NCBI RefSeq assembly: GCF_045277565.1
Contig: NZ_CP123584.1
Coordinates: forward strand, 2,480,001 to 2,544,000
Source of the DNA: Aliisedimentitalea scapharcae
GTDB taxonomy: Bacteria > Pseudomonadota > Alphaproteobacteria > Rhodobacterales > Rhodobacteraceae
Direction of reading: 5' to 3'
Length of the DNA: 64,000 nt
The position numbers and the translations under genes were made by a program. Positions 46,607 through 55,375 of this stretch are shown in pieces. Within the stretch, counting starts at the first letter, position 1, and each line of letters starts with the position of its first letter. The notes under the pieces are model-generated. The model was given only the letters and a program-made list of their open reading frames with translations, did not search any database and was not told the origin of the DNA.

Positions 46607-46634
46607 AAAAAGAAAAAAGGCCCCGTCAGGGACC
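46607..46634 (-). terminator. Rho-independent terminator of tRNA-Ser
   Basis: On the minus strand GGTCCC-TGAC-GGGGCC forms a six-pair stem with a four-base loop (46619-46634), followed by TTTTTTCTTTTT. It begins 26 bases past the tRNA 3' end. Confidence 0.85.
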
Positions 46635-46659
46635 TCATATCGGGTTCGCGAATGGTTTG

Positions 46660-46749
46660 TGGCGGACAGACAGGGATTCGAACCCTGGAGACGGTCTCCC
46701 GCCTACACACTTTCCAGGCGTGCGCCTTCGACCACTCGGCCACCTGTCC
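46660..46749 (-). tRNA. tRNA-Ser (anticodon GGA)
   Basis: 90 nucleotides with encoded CCA. Acceptor GGACAGG pairs with TCTGTCC. The anticodon loop CTGGAAA has GGA at plus-strand 46713-46715, inside a CACGC/GTGTG stem. There is a long variable arm (GGCGGGAGACCGTC) as expected for serine, and the T-loop is TTCGAAT on a CAGGG/CCCTG stem. No integrase or duplicated tRNA end is seen next to it. Confidence 0.97.
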
Positions 46750-46804
46750 TTAGGGCGGTTATGTGCCCCAAGCGCCCGGGGTTTGCAAGAGCGAAAATGC
46801 CGGT

Positions 46805-47524
46805 TTAATCAGCTAAATGAAGGTAAACGCGACGGTTCTGTTTGCCTTTCTTTTCCACCTTTCCCAACCGGATTTGTCCGATCTCGCCTGTGCGGGCCAC
46901 ATGGGTCCCGCCGCAGGGTTGCAAATCGACCTGTTCATCGCCCTGCCCGATCTGAACCAACCGGATTCGCCCTGCGCCGCGCGGCGGCGAAACGGACATG
47001 GTTTTTACCAATTGCGGGTTCGCATCCAGTTCGTCTTCGGTGATCCAGCGCTCACTGACCGGCAGATCCCGGTCAATCAGTGCCTGGAGTTCAGCTTGCA
47101 ACGCGTCCTTGTCTTGCGGTGCCTCTGGCATGTTGAAGTCCAGACGTCCTTTTTGGGGTCCGATGGCACCGCCAGAGACTTCGAGCGGGACCACCACCGA
47201 CAACAGATGCAGCGCGGTGTGGATGCGCATATGGCCAAAGCGTGTTTCCCAGTCGAGTTCTTGGGTCACATGGGTTCCAACTGGAGGAAGGACATCTGAC
47301 TGGTCAGGAACCAACACAATATCGGCCCCGTCGCCCTTGACCGTGGTGGCAACCTGCATTTCGCCACTGTCCCAACGCAAAATGCCCACATCCCCGGGCT
47401 GACCGCCGCCGGTCGCATAGAAAACCGTCTGATCCAGAACCACTCCGCCTTGGTCCGTGTGTGACGCGACCTGACCCATTGCCTTCCGGCAATATGCATC
47501 GTCGCGAAAGAGCAAGCTGGTCAT
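46805..47524 (-). CDS. alaX: Alanyl-tRNA editing protein AlaX
   Basis: 239 residues, a stand-alone relative of the AlaRS editing domain that removes wrongly attached Ser or Gly from tRNA-Ala in the cytosol. Zinc ligands are visible: HTALH near residue 101 (H-x-x-x-H) and CGGTH near 203. The N-terminal part has the AlaX opening (FRDDAYCRKA, then ATGGGQPGD), with the usual gly-rich block. The start overlaps the MscS gene stop (ATGA at 47524-47521), so it ends a long minus-strand operon. Confidence 0.9.
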   Translation of the reverse strand: MTSLLFRDDAYCRKAMGQVASHTDQGGVVLDQTVFYATGGGQPGDVGILRWDSGEMQVATTVKGDGADIVLVPDQSDVLPPVGTHVTQELDWETRFGHMRIHTALHLLSVVVPLEVSGGAIGPQKGRLDFNMPEAPQDKDALQAELQALIDRDLPVSERWITEDELDANPQLVKTMSVSPPRGAGRIRLVQIGQGDEQVDLQPCGGTHVARTGEIGQIRLGKVEKKGKQNRRVYLHLAD

Positions 47525-49941
47525 GTATTCTCTCCACTGTCGGGATCTTGTTCCGCCACCGCGCCCAGATCGTCAGCATCCGGTTGCATCAGAGGCGATT
47601 GCGTGTCCACTTCAGACACCGAGGAGCCCCGCCCTCCCAGTGCTTCGGGATTGCGCAACCATACGTCACGCTGTGCAAATGGAATCTCGATCCCTTCGGC
47701 GGTGAACCTCTGGGAGATTTCATAGTTCATGTCCGAGCGCACCGACAAAACCCAGTTCACATCGCGCAAAATGGCGCGAATTTCGAAATCGAGACTGTCT
47801 GCGCCAAATCCCTGAAACACCACCGACGGGGCCGGATTGTTCAGCACCATCGGGTGCCCGGTCGCGATTTCCTGAAGGATCTTTTCCACTTTTCTGGGAT
47901 CTGTTCCATAGGCCACACCGACCGGCACAATCACCCGCCCCACCGTGTTGCCACGGGTGTAATTGGTCACGGTCCCGGTGATCAGATCAGAATTGGGAAC
48001 GATAATATCGGATCGGTCAAAGGTTTCGATCCGAGTCGAACGCACCGAGATATCGCGCACATACCCCATCAGCCCATTGACCTCGATCCAATCGCCTTTG
48101 GAAATCGGACGTTCGACCAAAAGGATGATCCCGGACACGAAATTCGAAACGATGGTCTGCAGGCCAAACCCGATACCGACTGACAGCGCACCGGCAACGA
48201 TGGCAATCGAAGACAAATCAAACCCGGCCCAGGTAATGGCGATCAGAGAAGCCAGAAAGATCCCGATATATCCGACCCCGGCAACGATGGCGTTCTGGCC
48301 ACCGGGATCAATCCGGGTTTTGGGTAACAGCGAATTTCTCAGGCTCGATTGGATCAGCCGCGTCAGCATATACCCGGCCGCAAAGATGACAGCGAACAGC
48401 ATAAAGTTCGTCGGAGAGATCTGGACATCCCCAATGGTGAACCCATCCAGGAATTTCGACCAGATTTCGGTCAGGTCCGCAATCCGCGCGCCCCAGATCA
48501 ACGCCAGGATCGGCAAGGCCACCGACGCCAGAACGAACCCGGCCAACACTGCCGTTAGGGATTCCCGTGCTGCAACGCCCTTGCCCGACAACCAGCCATA
48601 GAGATCCCCAAGGAACCGTTGGATGACCAGTAGACTAGCCATCAGGGCGAGCGTCAGAACAATCGGATAGATGATGGCCTCGGCCGCATTCATATACCCA
48701 AGCGCGCCCACCAAAGGCGCGAGATAAGCCAACAGATACGACGCGCCACGCAAGAAACGGATCAGACGGTTGGCATTGGCAACAATGGCTGTTGCTCCGT
48801 CATCCTGAGCGCGCTGGCGCAATCCATTGCGGTGCAGGCCCAACAGGATCAATGCCGAGAGAAGCACCAGAGGAAAGAACAGAACCGCCCGAGTGGCATC
48901 AGAGATATTCTGAAACTGCAACAACTGGCCCAAAGCGTCCTGAAGCACCAGGACAATGGCCAGGCTTTCGATCATCACCCGTGTGCGGGACCGCCGCCCC
49001 TCTTGGATCGGAATCAGGTCATTTTCCAACTGGTTGGTCAGCAAACGATCCGACAGCCAATGAAATCCCAAAAGGGTCAAGGCCCAGAACGGGACGGAGT
49101 CAAGGATCAGGGAGCCGCGCACGCTGAGCGCACCGGTCAACGATATCGCCTGCGTCAACAGGACCACCCCGACAAAAGGCAGCGCCATCTGCACCAGCGA
49201 AACGACAAAGCTCCAGACCCCTGTGCCGCTGCCGCCGTATCCACGCAGATAATCACCCAGCTTTTGCGCCCAAAGTTTGCTGCGAAAAATCAGCCAGAGG
49301 GACAACACCAGCAAACCCAAAATGGGCGGCAATCTATTCAGCACCCGTTCACGGGTTGTGTGTGTAGACGCCTGAAGCGTCAATTCGTTCCACAGGCCGC
49401 TTGTTGCCTCTTTCAGATCCTTCAGCGCTTGAGGCCAATGTTCCGGGTTCAACGGCGACGGACCCCGTTGTAACAGCTTGGCCTCGCGTCTGGCGCGGAT
49501 GATTTTGTCGATTTCCGAGATCAGCCCGTTGGCGTGGTTATACGCTTCTTCGGAGATGATCTGAGGCACCTCGAGGTCCAGCAGTTTTTGCTTGAGACTG
49601 GCACGCAGCGTTGCAATATCTGCTGAGTCATCGCCAGTTTCGGGCTCTGGCCCCAAAGCGGCCAATTGGGCCTTGAGCGTGACAATCCGGTCATTGTTGC
49701 GGGTTCTGGCCTCGTGAAAATCCTGTCGAAATTCGACCAGATCCCGGCGCAAGACTTCAAAGGCAGATTCCGAGGCCCGCCCGGCGTCAATAACATCCTC
49801 GGCCCGATCAGAGGTTTTCAGCCACTCCTGATAATAACTCCGGCTCTCTTGGGAAATCTCGGCAAACCCAACGCTGGTGGTGAAAACCACCAGGGCCATC
49901 ACCGCAGCACAGAACCTCAAAAGAGTGACCACGACTGTCAT
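47521..49941 (-). CDS. MscS-family mechanosensitive channel with DUF3772 domain
   Basis: 806 residues. Signal peptide (cleavage after SVGFA), a periplasmic coiled coil (~25-130), DUF3772 region (~125-185; SEIDKIIRARREAKLLQRGPS), about eleven membrane helices, then the MscS core near 555-700: the pore helix GALSVGIGFGLQTIVSNFVSG, the beta domain with ERPISKGDWIEVNG, and IVPNSDLITGTVTNYT. It opens under membrane tension to release solutes during osmotic downshock. The gene overlaps cysK upstream and alaX downstream by four bases each, implying coupled translation. Confidence 0.9.
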   Translation of the reverse strand: MTVVVTLLRFCAAVMALVVFTTSVGFAEISQESRSYYQEWLKTSDRAEDVIDAGRASESAFEVLRRDLVEFRQDFHEARTRNNDRIVTLKAQLAALGPEPETGDDSADIATLRASLKQKLLDLEVPQIISEEAYNHANGLISEIDKIIRARREAKLLQRGPSPLNPEHWPQALKDLKEATSGLWNELTLQASTHTTRERVLNRLPPILGLLVLSLWLIFRSKLWAQKLGDYLRGYGGSGTGVWSFVVSLVQMALPFVGVVLLTQAISLTGALSVRGSLILDSVPFWALTLLGFHWLSDRLLTNQLENDLIPIQEGRRSRTRVMIESLAIVLVLQDALGQLLQFQNISDATRAVLFFPLVLLSALILLGLHRNGLRQRAQDDGATAIVANANRLIRFLRGASYLLAYLAPLVGALGYMNAAEAIIYPIVLTLALMASLLVIQRFLGDLYGWLSGKGVAARESLTAVLAGFVLASVALPILALIWGARIADLTEIWSKFLDGFTIGDVQISPTNFMLFAVIFAAGYMLTRLIQSSLRNSLLPKTRIDPGGQNAIVAGVGYIGIFLASLIAITWAGFDLSSIAIVAGALSVGIGFGLQTIVSNFVSGIILLVERPISKGDWIEVNGLMGYVRDISVRSTRIETFDRSDIIVPNSDLITGTVTNYTRGNTVGRVIVPVGVAYGTDPRKVEKILQEIATGHPMVLNNPAPSVVFQGFGADSLDFEIRAILRDVNWVLSVRSDMNYEISQRFTAEGIEIPFAQRDVWLRNPEALGGRGSSVSEVDTQSPLMQPDADDLGAVAEQDPDSGENT

Positions 49942-50972
49942 ATGTCCTCGAACACCCCTGGGATGCTGGCCGGCGTGTGTGCCATCCAGTCAGGAACCGG
50001 CAGGTCCTTTTCGCGCAGGAATTCCGGGTTGAACAGCTTGGACTGATAGCGGGTGCCATAGTCGCACAACACCGTCACAATGGTATGACCCGGCCCCATT
50101 TCGCGCGCCATGCGGACCGCCCCAGCGATATTGATCGCGGACGAGCCGCCGAGAACAAGGCCTTCGTCGTGAAGCAAATCAAAAACGAATGGCAGGGCCT
50201 CGGCATCGGGCACCTGATACGACATATCCGGTGTGAACCCTTCCAGGTTCTTGGTGATCCGCACCTGGCCAATGCCTTCTGCGATCGAGCCGCCCTCCAT
50301 GGCGATTTCGCCTGTGGTGTAATAGCTGTACAAACCTGCGCCCATCGGGTCCGCCAGACCGATCTTGACTCCCTTGGGTTGCAGGGCATCGGCCACTCCG
50401 GCCAATGTCCCCCCCGAACCGACCGCACAGATGAACCCATCTACCTTACCATCGGTCTGTTCCCAGATTTCGGGCCCAGTGGTTTCCACATGGGCCTGAC
50501 GGTTGGCGGTATTGTCGAACTGGTTGGCCCAGATGGCTCCATTGGGTTCGGTTTTGGACAGCTGTTCGGCCAGCCGGCGCGAATAATGCACAAAGTTGTT
50601 GGGATTGCGATACGGGGCTGCGGGCACCTGGACCAATTGCGCCCCGGCCAGACGCAACATGTCCTTTTTCTCTTCGGACTGGGTTTCGGGAATGACGATC
50701 ACGGTCTTGAACCCCATGGACGCCCCAACCAATGCCAGGCCGATGCCGGTGTTGCCGGCCGTGCCTTCGACAATGGTGCCGCCAGGCTTTAGATCACCCC
50801 GCGCAATCGCATCGCGAATGATGTACAACGCAGCGCGATCCTTGACCGATTGGCCCGGGTTCATGAATTCTGCCTTGCCCAGGATCTCGCACCCGGTGTC
50901 TTCACTGACACGGCGCAGCCGGATCAACGGGGTTTTACCAACGGCGTCAGCCAGATCGCGTGCAATGCGCAT
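49938..50972 (-). CDS. cysK: Cysteine synthase A
   Basis: 344 residues from ATG 50972 (AAGGGAA upstream). It is a PLP-dependent O-acetylserine sulfhydrylase making cysteine from O-acetylserine and sulfide. The PLP lysine is in NPGQSVKDRAA (~residue 42). The substrate loop EGTAGNTGIG (~70) has a Thr-Ala-Gly variant of the usual TSGNTG, and the phosphate-binding loop is GSGGTLAG (~176). It sits next to trgA and trgB, as reported for the tellurite-resistance locus of Rhodobacter sphaeroides, where cysK contributes to resistance. The TAGNTG variant also occurs in cystathionine-synthase-like relatives, so substrate preference is not certain. Confidence 0.9.
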   Translation of the reverse strand: MRIARDLADAVGKTPLIRLRRVSEDTGCEILGKAEFMNPGQSVKDRAALYIIRDAIARGDLKPGGTIVEGTAGNTGIGLALVGASMGFKTVIVIPETQSEEKKDMLRLAGAQLVQVPAAPYRNPNNFVHYSRRLAEQLSKTEPNGAIWANQFDNTANRQAHVETTGPEIWEQTDGKVDGFICAVGSGGTLAGVADALQPKGVKIGLADPMGAGLYSYYTTGEIAMEGGSIAEGIGQVRITKNLEGFTPDMSYQVPDAEALPFVFDLLHDEGLVLGGSSAINIAGAVRMAREMGPGHTIVTVLCDYGTRYQSKLFNPEFLREKDLPVPDWMAHTPASIPGVFEDI

Positions 50973-51032
50973 GTCGTTCCCTTTCACGTATTCTGTTCAG
51001 ATGTACCCAAGCGTCGATCCGATCTCAAGCGA

Positions 51033-52166
51033 TCAGTCTGAAACTCCTGCCGTTTGGCGCAGACGGTCGCGATGACGTGCCAACCAAAGCGACGCGGTGA
51101 TCAGGGGAAGGATGCGAAATTCCTGAGTGTCGACGGCGTGCATCAGTTGGTCAAAAGACAGGATCTTGCTGCGGATATCTTCGCCTTCAGCCGCAACTCC
51201 ATTGGCACTTCGGACATTGGAAAGATCAGTTACTCCAATGAAAGTATGTAGAAATTCACCAGATGATCCGGTGCTGGAATACGCGCGTGACACAGGTTCA
51301 AGCGCATTCAGCGTCACGCCCGCCTCTTCCATCGCCTCACGATGTGCTGTGGTTTCAGGGGTTTCACCTGGTTCCACCAGACCGGCCACCGGTTCCCAGA
51401 TCCACGGGTTTTGGTCACCGGCAATAAACGTCGAGGCCCGGAATTGTTCGACCAACAGCACCTGATCGCGAACCGGGTCATACGGAAGAACCGCCGCCGC
51501 GTGCCCGACAAGGATGGCGGCCCTGTTGATGACCGGGCTCAGATCGCCATCATGGCGGCGATACTGAAGGTCCATCTCTTCCATGGCAAAAAAGTTGAGA
51601 TAAGGTCGGGTGTGGCGATGAACGACCACATCCCGGCTCAAGTCCCGTTCGCCCGCATCGGACCCGGCCTGCGTGGCAAGCCATGCAGCCGCCCGGATGC
51701 GGATTGCATGTATCCGTTGGGCTATGTCTTCGGCGGTCATTCGGCCCTGATAGCTCATCACTTCTTCGGCGGCGCGCATGGACAAGGCACCCCAATTCCG
51801 CACCCATTTCTCCAGATCCCAACCTTCACCCGCCTCCCACAGGCCCGGCTGTGGGAAATATACCTGGGCTGGGGCGACTTCTCCGCTAACAAGTTCGATC
51901 TCTACCGGTTTGAGATCATAGGAAAATCCACCTTCGTAAAAATTCAGCGCGGCCAGATCCACATCACTCAGCCCGCGGGCCAACAGACCCACGGCGGCTT
52001 CTCCGGCGCGGGCTTCAATGGTGGGAAAGACCTGATCCACAACCGCATAGGCACCATGCCCGTGCAATCGACCAGACTGTAAATCCAGCGCATCTGCGGG
52101 ACGACCCAGAACCAGTTCAAGCAACGGAATATGGCGCAGCGTGCCAAAGAAGAATAGATCAGCCAA
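51033..52166 (-). CDS. trgB: TrgB: GGCT-like domain fused to NUDIX hydrolase
   Basis: 377 residues from TTG 52166, which has AAAGGA 7 bases upstream. The N-terminal domain (~1-120; FFFGTLRHIPLLELVLGR, then YAVVDQVFPTI, then LNFYEGGFSYDL) resembles gamma-glutamylcyclotransferase/AIG2 folds. The C-terminal domain (~180-370) is ADP-ribose pyrophosphatase-like with a full NUDIX box (GLVEPGETPETTAHREAMEEAGV spans about residues 264-286; key residues G, E, REAMEE, G). TrgB of Rhodobacter is a tellurite-resistance protein; what it hydrolyses in that role is unsettled. It is followed by cysK after 60 bases. Confidence 0.9.
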   Translation of the reverse strand: MADLFFFGTLRHIPLLELVLGRPADALDLQSGRLHGHGAYAVVDQVFPTIEARAGEAAVGLLARGLSDVDLAALNFYEGGFSYDLKPVEIELVSGEVAPAQVYFPQPGLWEAGEGWDLEKWVRNWGALSMRAAEEVMSYQGRMTAEDIAQRIHAIRIRAAAWLATQAGSDAGERDLSRDVVVHRHTRPYLNFFAMEEMDLQYRRHDGDLSPVINRAAILVGHAAAVLPYDPVRDQVLLVEQFRASTFIAGDQNPWIWEPVAGLVEPGETPETTAHREAMEEAGVTLNALEPVSRAYSSTGSSGEFLHTFIGVTDLSNVRSANGVAAEGEDIRSKILSFDQLMHAVDTQEFRILPLITASLWLARHRDRLRQTAGVSD

Positions 52167-52190
52167 CGGAAAATCCTTTGAAAGAATATA

Positions 52191-52631
52191 TCAGCGCCAG
52201 CGATGCCACGCGCTTTCGGTTGCCAGACCTGCGAGCACACCACCAACCAGTACCGTTGCAATAATATTGGGCACCAGGATCATCAATCCGTATTCGGCGC
52301 CAATCTCGAAAATTGCCAGCACGGATTCAAAAGGACCGTCATATCGGTTGCGCATGGCCAACCGGACCATTTCGTACCCACCCTGCACGAACAATCCCCA
52401 GAACACCAACGCCGCAACGCCGGTCAACCCGTTGTTGATCGCAGGCACGGTGCCACGCCCGGCCCGTTTGCCCATGACAATCCAGCCGCACAACACCCCC
52501 AACGCGATATTCACATATGTGAAATAACCAAAATCCGTTCCTTCGGGCATCAACGGGACCACCATGCCCGAAACCAAAAATGCGATCAGCGCCAGGCTAA
52601 GGGCGGCGATTAGTCGGGCGGCGTCGGGCAT
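52191..52631 (-). CDS. trgA: TrgA family membrane protein (tellurite resistance)
   Basis: 146 residues with four membrane helices (about 8-28, 38-52, 68-88 and 112-136). The opening PDAARLIAALSLALIAFLVS and the loop WIVMGKRAGRG are typical of TrgA of Rhodobacterales. With trgB 24 bases downstream and cysK after it, this reproduces the trgAB-cysK locus that raises tellurite resistance in Rhodobacter sphaeroides. The molecular role of TrgA is unknown. The start lies 12 bases after the cfa stop, so it is co-transcribed with it. Confidence 0.9.
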   Translation of the reverse strand: MPDAARLIAALSLALIAFLVSGMVVPLMPEGTDFGYFTYVNIALGVLCGWIVMGKRAGRGTVPAINNGLTGVAALVFWGLFVQGGYEMVRLAMRNRYDGPFESVLAIFEIGAEYGLMILVPNIIATVLVGGVLAGLATESAWHRWR

Positions 52632-52643
52632 ATGTGGGTCCTG

Positions 52644-53852
52644 TCAACGATGAGCGATGGTGATCTGCGTTACGTCACAGGTTCCGGTTTTGAAGGCGGC
52701 GGCGCAAGAGGTAAGATAGAAATTCCACATGCGCCGAAACCGATCATCAAACCCCATGGCGCTGACGTCGTCCCAACGGTCGTTGAACGTGTCGTACCAG
52801 CGCCGCAGGGTTTGATCATAGCTGGATCCGAATTCCACCGACCCGCAGACGCGCATCCCGGATTTGTTCACCTGTTGTTTCAAAACAGTTGGCGAGGGCA
52901 ACATACCACCCGGGAAAATGTATTTTTGTATGAAATCCACGCCCTTGCGATAAATTTCCCAGCGATAGTCAGCGACTGTGATGATTTGCAGTGTCGCCTT
53001 GCCATTGTCGGACAGGCGATCACGAACGGTATCAAAATAAGCAGGCCAGTATTTCTGCCCCACGGCTTCGAACATTTCGATACTGGCCACACCGTCAAAG
53101 GTGCCCCGGCAATCCCGGTAATCCTGCATCCGCAATTCAACCAAGTCAGAAAGCCCAGCTTTTGCAATACGTTCCTTGGCAAAGTTGAACTGTTCCTGGC
53201 TGATAGTCAAACCAGTGACCCGCAGCCCGCGTTCCTTGGCTGCATATTCGGCAAATCCGCCCCAACCACAACCGATCTCCAGCACATGATCGCCGGGTTT
53301 TACCCCCATCTGGTCAACCATGGACTTATATTTGGCGGTCTGGGCGTTTTCCAGGCTTTCCTGTCCGGTTTCAAAAATGGCACTGGAATAGGTCATCGTG
53401 TCGTCCAGCCACAATTTGTAGAACTCATTTCCCAGATCATAGTGATACGAGATGTTCTTTTTCGCCTGTTCGCGATGGTTTCTGTGCAACCAGAACCGCA
53501 TCCGTTCATAGGCCCGGATCAGTCCCTGACCGGGAAATCCGTCATACACGGTTTGTGATCCCATATGGATCAGATCCATGAACGCCTGAAGGTCCGGTGT
53601 GGTCCACCATCCATCCAGATAGGCATCCGAAAACCCCAGATCCCCTTCGCGGATCAGACGCGCAAAACAATCCGGGTTTTGCACTTCTATTGCCGCCACC
53701 GGACCGGGATGCGTCCCCGTAGATCGAAAGATCCGCCCGTCAGGCAGTTTGATGTCCAGAACGCCCGTATCCAGTCCCGTCTGTACCTTTTCGAATACTC
53801 TGGCGAAATAGCGCGGCAGTTCCAATTGACCTTTGGTAGACGTCAAAAGCAT
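52644..53852 (-). CDS. cfa: Cyclopropane-fatty-acyl-phospholipid synthase family
   Basis: 402 residues. SAM-dependent methyltransferase: motif I LEIGCGWGGFAEYAA (~195), and the family blocks YHYDLGNEFYKLWLD (~136), YSSAIFE, GLTISQEQ, FIQKYIFPGGMLPS and MWNFYLTSCAAAF near the C-terminus. It adds a methylene bridge to unsaturated membrane lipids, which protects against acid and oxidative stress. The ATG has a strong GGGGAGGAG ribosome site. It lies between photolyase and trgA genes. In R. sphaeroides cfa and phr genes belong to the singlet-oxygen (RpoE) response, but I could not find a clear RpoE-type promoter here. Confidence 0.92.
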   Translation of the reverse strand: MLLTSTKGQLELPRYFARVFEKVQTGLDTGVLDIKLPDGRIFRSTGTHPGPVAAIEVQNPDCFARLIREGDLGFSDAYLDGWWTTPDLQAFMDLIHMGSQTVYDGFPGQGLIRAYERMRFWLHRNHREQAKKNISYHYDLGNEFYKLWLDDTMTYSSAIFETGQESLENAQTAKYKSMVDQMGVKPGDHVLEIGCGWGGFAEYAAKERGLRVTGLTISQEQFNFAKERIAKAGLSDLVELRMQDYRDCRGTFDGVASIEMFEAVGQKYWPAYFDTVRDRLSDNGKATLQIITVADYRWEIYRKGVDFIQKYIFPGGMLPSPTVLKQQVNKSGMRVCGSVEFGSSYDQTLRRWYDTFNDRWDDVSAMGFDDRFRRMWNFYLTSCAAAFKTGTCDVTQITIAHR

Positions 53853-53929
53853 TGTCTCCTCCCCTCAGCAATGCTGTAGCAAAGGCTAGGACGGATGTGA
53901 CAATGTGGCAAGAAAACTGTTTGTGCACC

Positions 53930-55348
53930 CTATTTTGACAGTGATTTATAGGCATCCAGCGCCCGCGCCCGCCCCTGGGCCAAACTGATAACCGGATCCG
54001 GGCGCAGATCCGCGGGCGTCATCCGCCACTGGTACGGGATCGCGTCAAAAAAGTCGGTCGCTGTCTGGGGCGGATGTGTTTGACCTTCGGCAATCCAACG
54101 TTGCAGGTAGGTTTGCTTTGGGTCGAACCGATCCCTTTGACGTTCAGGATTGAAAACCCGAAAGAACGGGGCCGCATCGGGACCGGACCCTGCCACCCAT
54201 TGCCATCCCATCGCATTGCACGCCGGGTCCCAATCCACCAGGCAATCCTCGAACCACTTCATCCCTATTTTCCAATGTACCATCAGATGCTTGCACAGAT
54301 AACTTGCAGTGATCATCCGCAGCCGATTGTGCATATAACCGGTCGTGTACAATTCGCGCATGGCCGCATCGACAAAATCCACACCGGTCTGTCCCCGTTG
54401 CCAAATCCGCGCGCTCTCTGCCTCTTCCCCCAGCCAGGGAAACCGCTCCCAACCAGCGCGCCAGTTTTCCGTCAGAATGTGGGGGGTATGAACCATCAGG
54501 TGATAGGCAAATTCACGCCAGACCAGCTGTTTCAAAAACGTTTCGGCCCCCGGGCGACCCTGTGCCATGGCGACCTGCCCGCTGTGCCACATCTGACGTG
54601 GCGAAATTTCGCCCCAGGTCAGGTTCTGAGACAGGCGTGACGTTGCGTCCTGACCCGGCAGATCACGATCATTCCCATAGGATGCGATCTGTTCGTCCGT
54701 GAACTGATGCAACCGATCCAACGCCGCCGCCTCGCCAACCTGGCAGTATCGCAGCACGACCTGGGCCCCGCGGTTCATGGAGCTGGCCAAATTCCAATCT
54801 TCGAGCCTGCCTGAGATCGGCCAGTGCCGAGGGGCCGGAATGCGGCTGGGATCAGACAGGCAGGCCGCGATGCCCAGCGGACGAACGGCCTTCCAGAACG
54901 GGGTGAAAACCTTGAAGAACCCACCTGCCGCCGTCTTGACTGTATAGGGGTCAAACAACAACCGCCCGGCGTGCCATCGTGGTGCAACGCCGATGTGGTC
55001 CAAAGCGTCCTGAACCTGCAGGTCACGGGCGATCTCGTCCGGATGATAGGCACGGGCGGCAAAGACTTCTTTAGCACCCGTTTCCTGGGCCAGCTGAGAC
55101 ACAACAGTATGCGCATCACCACGCCGAAGCACCAGATCGCTGCCACGGTTTTGCAAAGCCCGTGACAACGCTTCCATCCCAAGCCCCAATCGAAATTTTG
55201 GTGCCGCGCCCATCTGTTCGTCCAAAGGATCAAGCACATAGACAGGGATAACCGGGCGCCCCGTCGCACAAGCGGCATGCAGCGCCGGGTTGTCGGTCAG
55301 ACGCAGATCACGCCTGACCCACCAGATGACCGGGGTCGGTTCATCCAT
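53930..55348 (-). CDS. phrB: Deoxyribodipyrimidine photolyase
   Basis: 472 residues. The N-terminal antenna domain starts VIWWVRRDLRLTDNPAL. The C-terminal FAD domain has the class I photolyase signature near 330-400 (TGVDFVDAAMRELYTTGYMHNRLRM; WKIGMKWFEDCLVDWDPACNAMGWQW). It repairs UV-induced pyrimidine dimers in DNA using blue light. Its stop lies 77 bases before the cfa gene and its start 27 bases after the desulfurase-like gene. A light-stress grouping with cfa is typical of Rhodobacteraceae. Confidence 0.93.
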   Translation of the reverse strand: MDEPTPVIWWVRRDLRLTDNPALHAACATGRPVIPVYVLDPLDEQMGAAPKFRLGLGMEALSRALQNRGSDLVLRRGDAHTVVSQLAQETGAKEVFAARAYHPDEIARDLQVQDALDHIGVAPRWHAGRLLFDPYTVKTAAGGFFKVFTPFWKAVRPLGIAACLSDPSRIPAPRHWPISGRLEDWNLASSMNRGAQVVLRYCQVGEAAALDRLHQFTDEQIASYGNDRDLPGQDATSRLSQNLTWGEISPRQMWHSGQVAMAQGRPGAETFLKQLVWREFAYHLMVHTPHILTENWRAGWERFPWLGEEAESARIWQRGQTGVDFVDAAMRELYTTGYMHNRLRMITASYLCKHLMVHWKIGMKWFEDCLVDWDPACNAMGWQWVAGSGPDAAPFFRVFNPERQRDRFDPKQTYLQRWIAEGQTHPPQTATDFFDAIPYQWRMTPADLRPDPVISLAQGRARALDAYKSLSK

Positions 55349-55375
55349 GCGAGCAAATCACTGGACCAAAGACCG

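Noticed and set aside
46660..46749. tRNA-Ser as an integration site for the mobile region
   Set aside because: No duplicated tRNA end or integrase lies next to it, and the integration debris is more than 10 kb away.
50972..50987. GTG at 50987 as the cysK start
   Set aside because: The ATG at 50972 has AAGGGAA at the right distance and begins at the family's usual N-terminus. The GTG lies upstream of that site and has none of its own.
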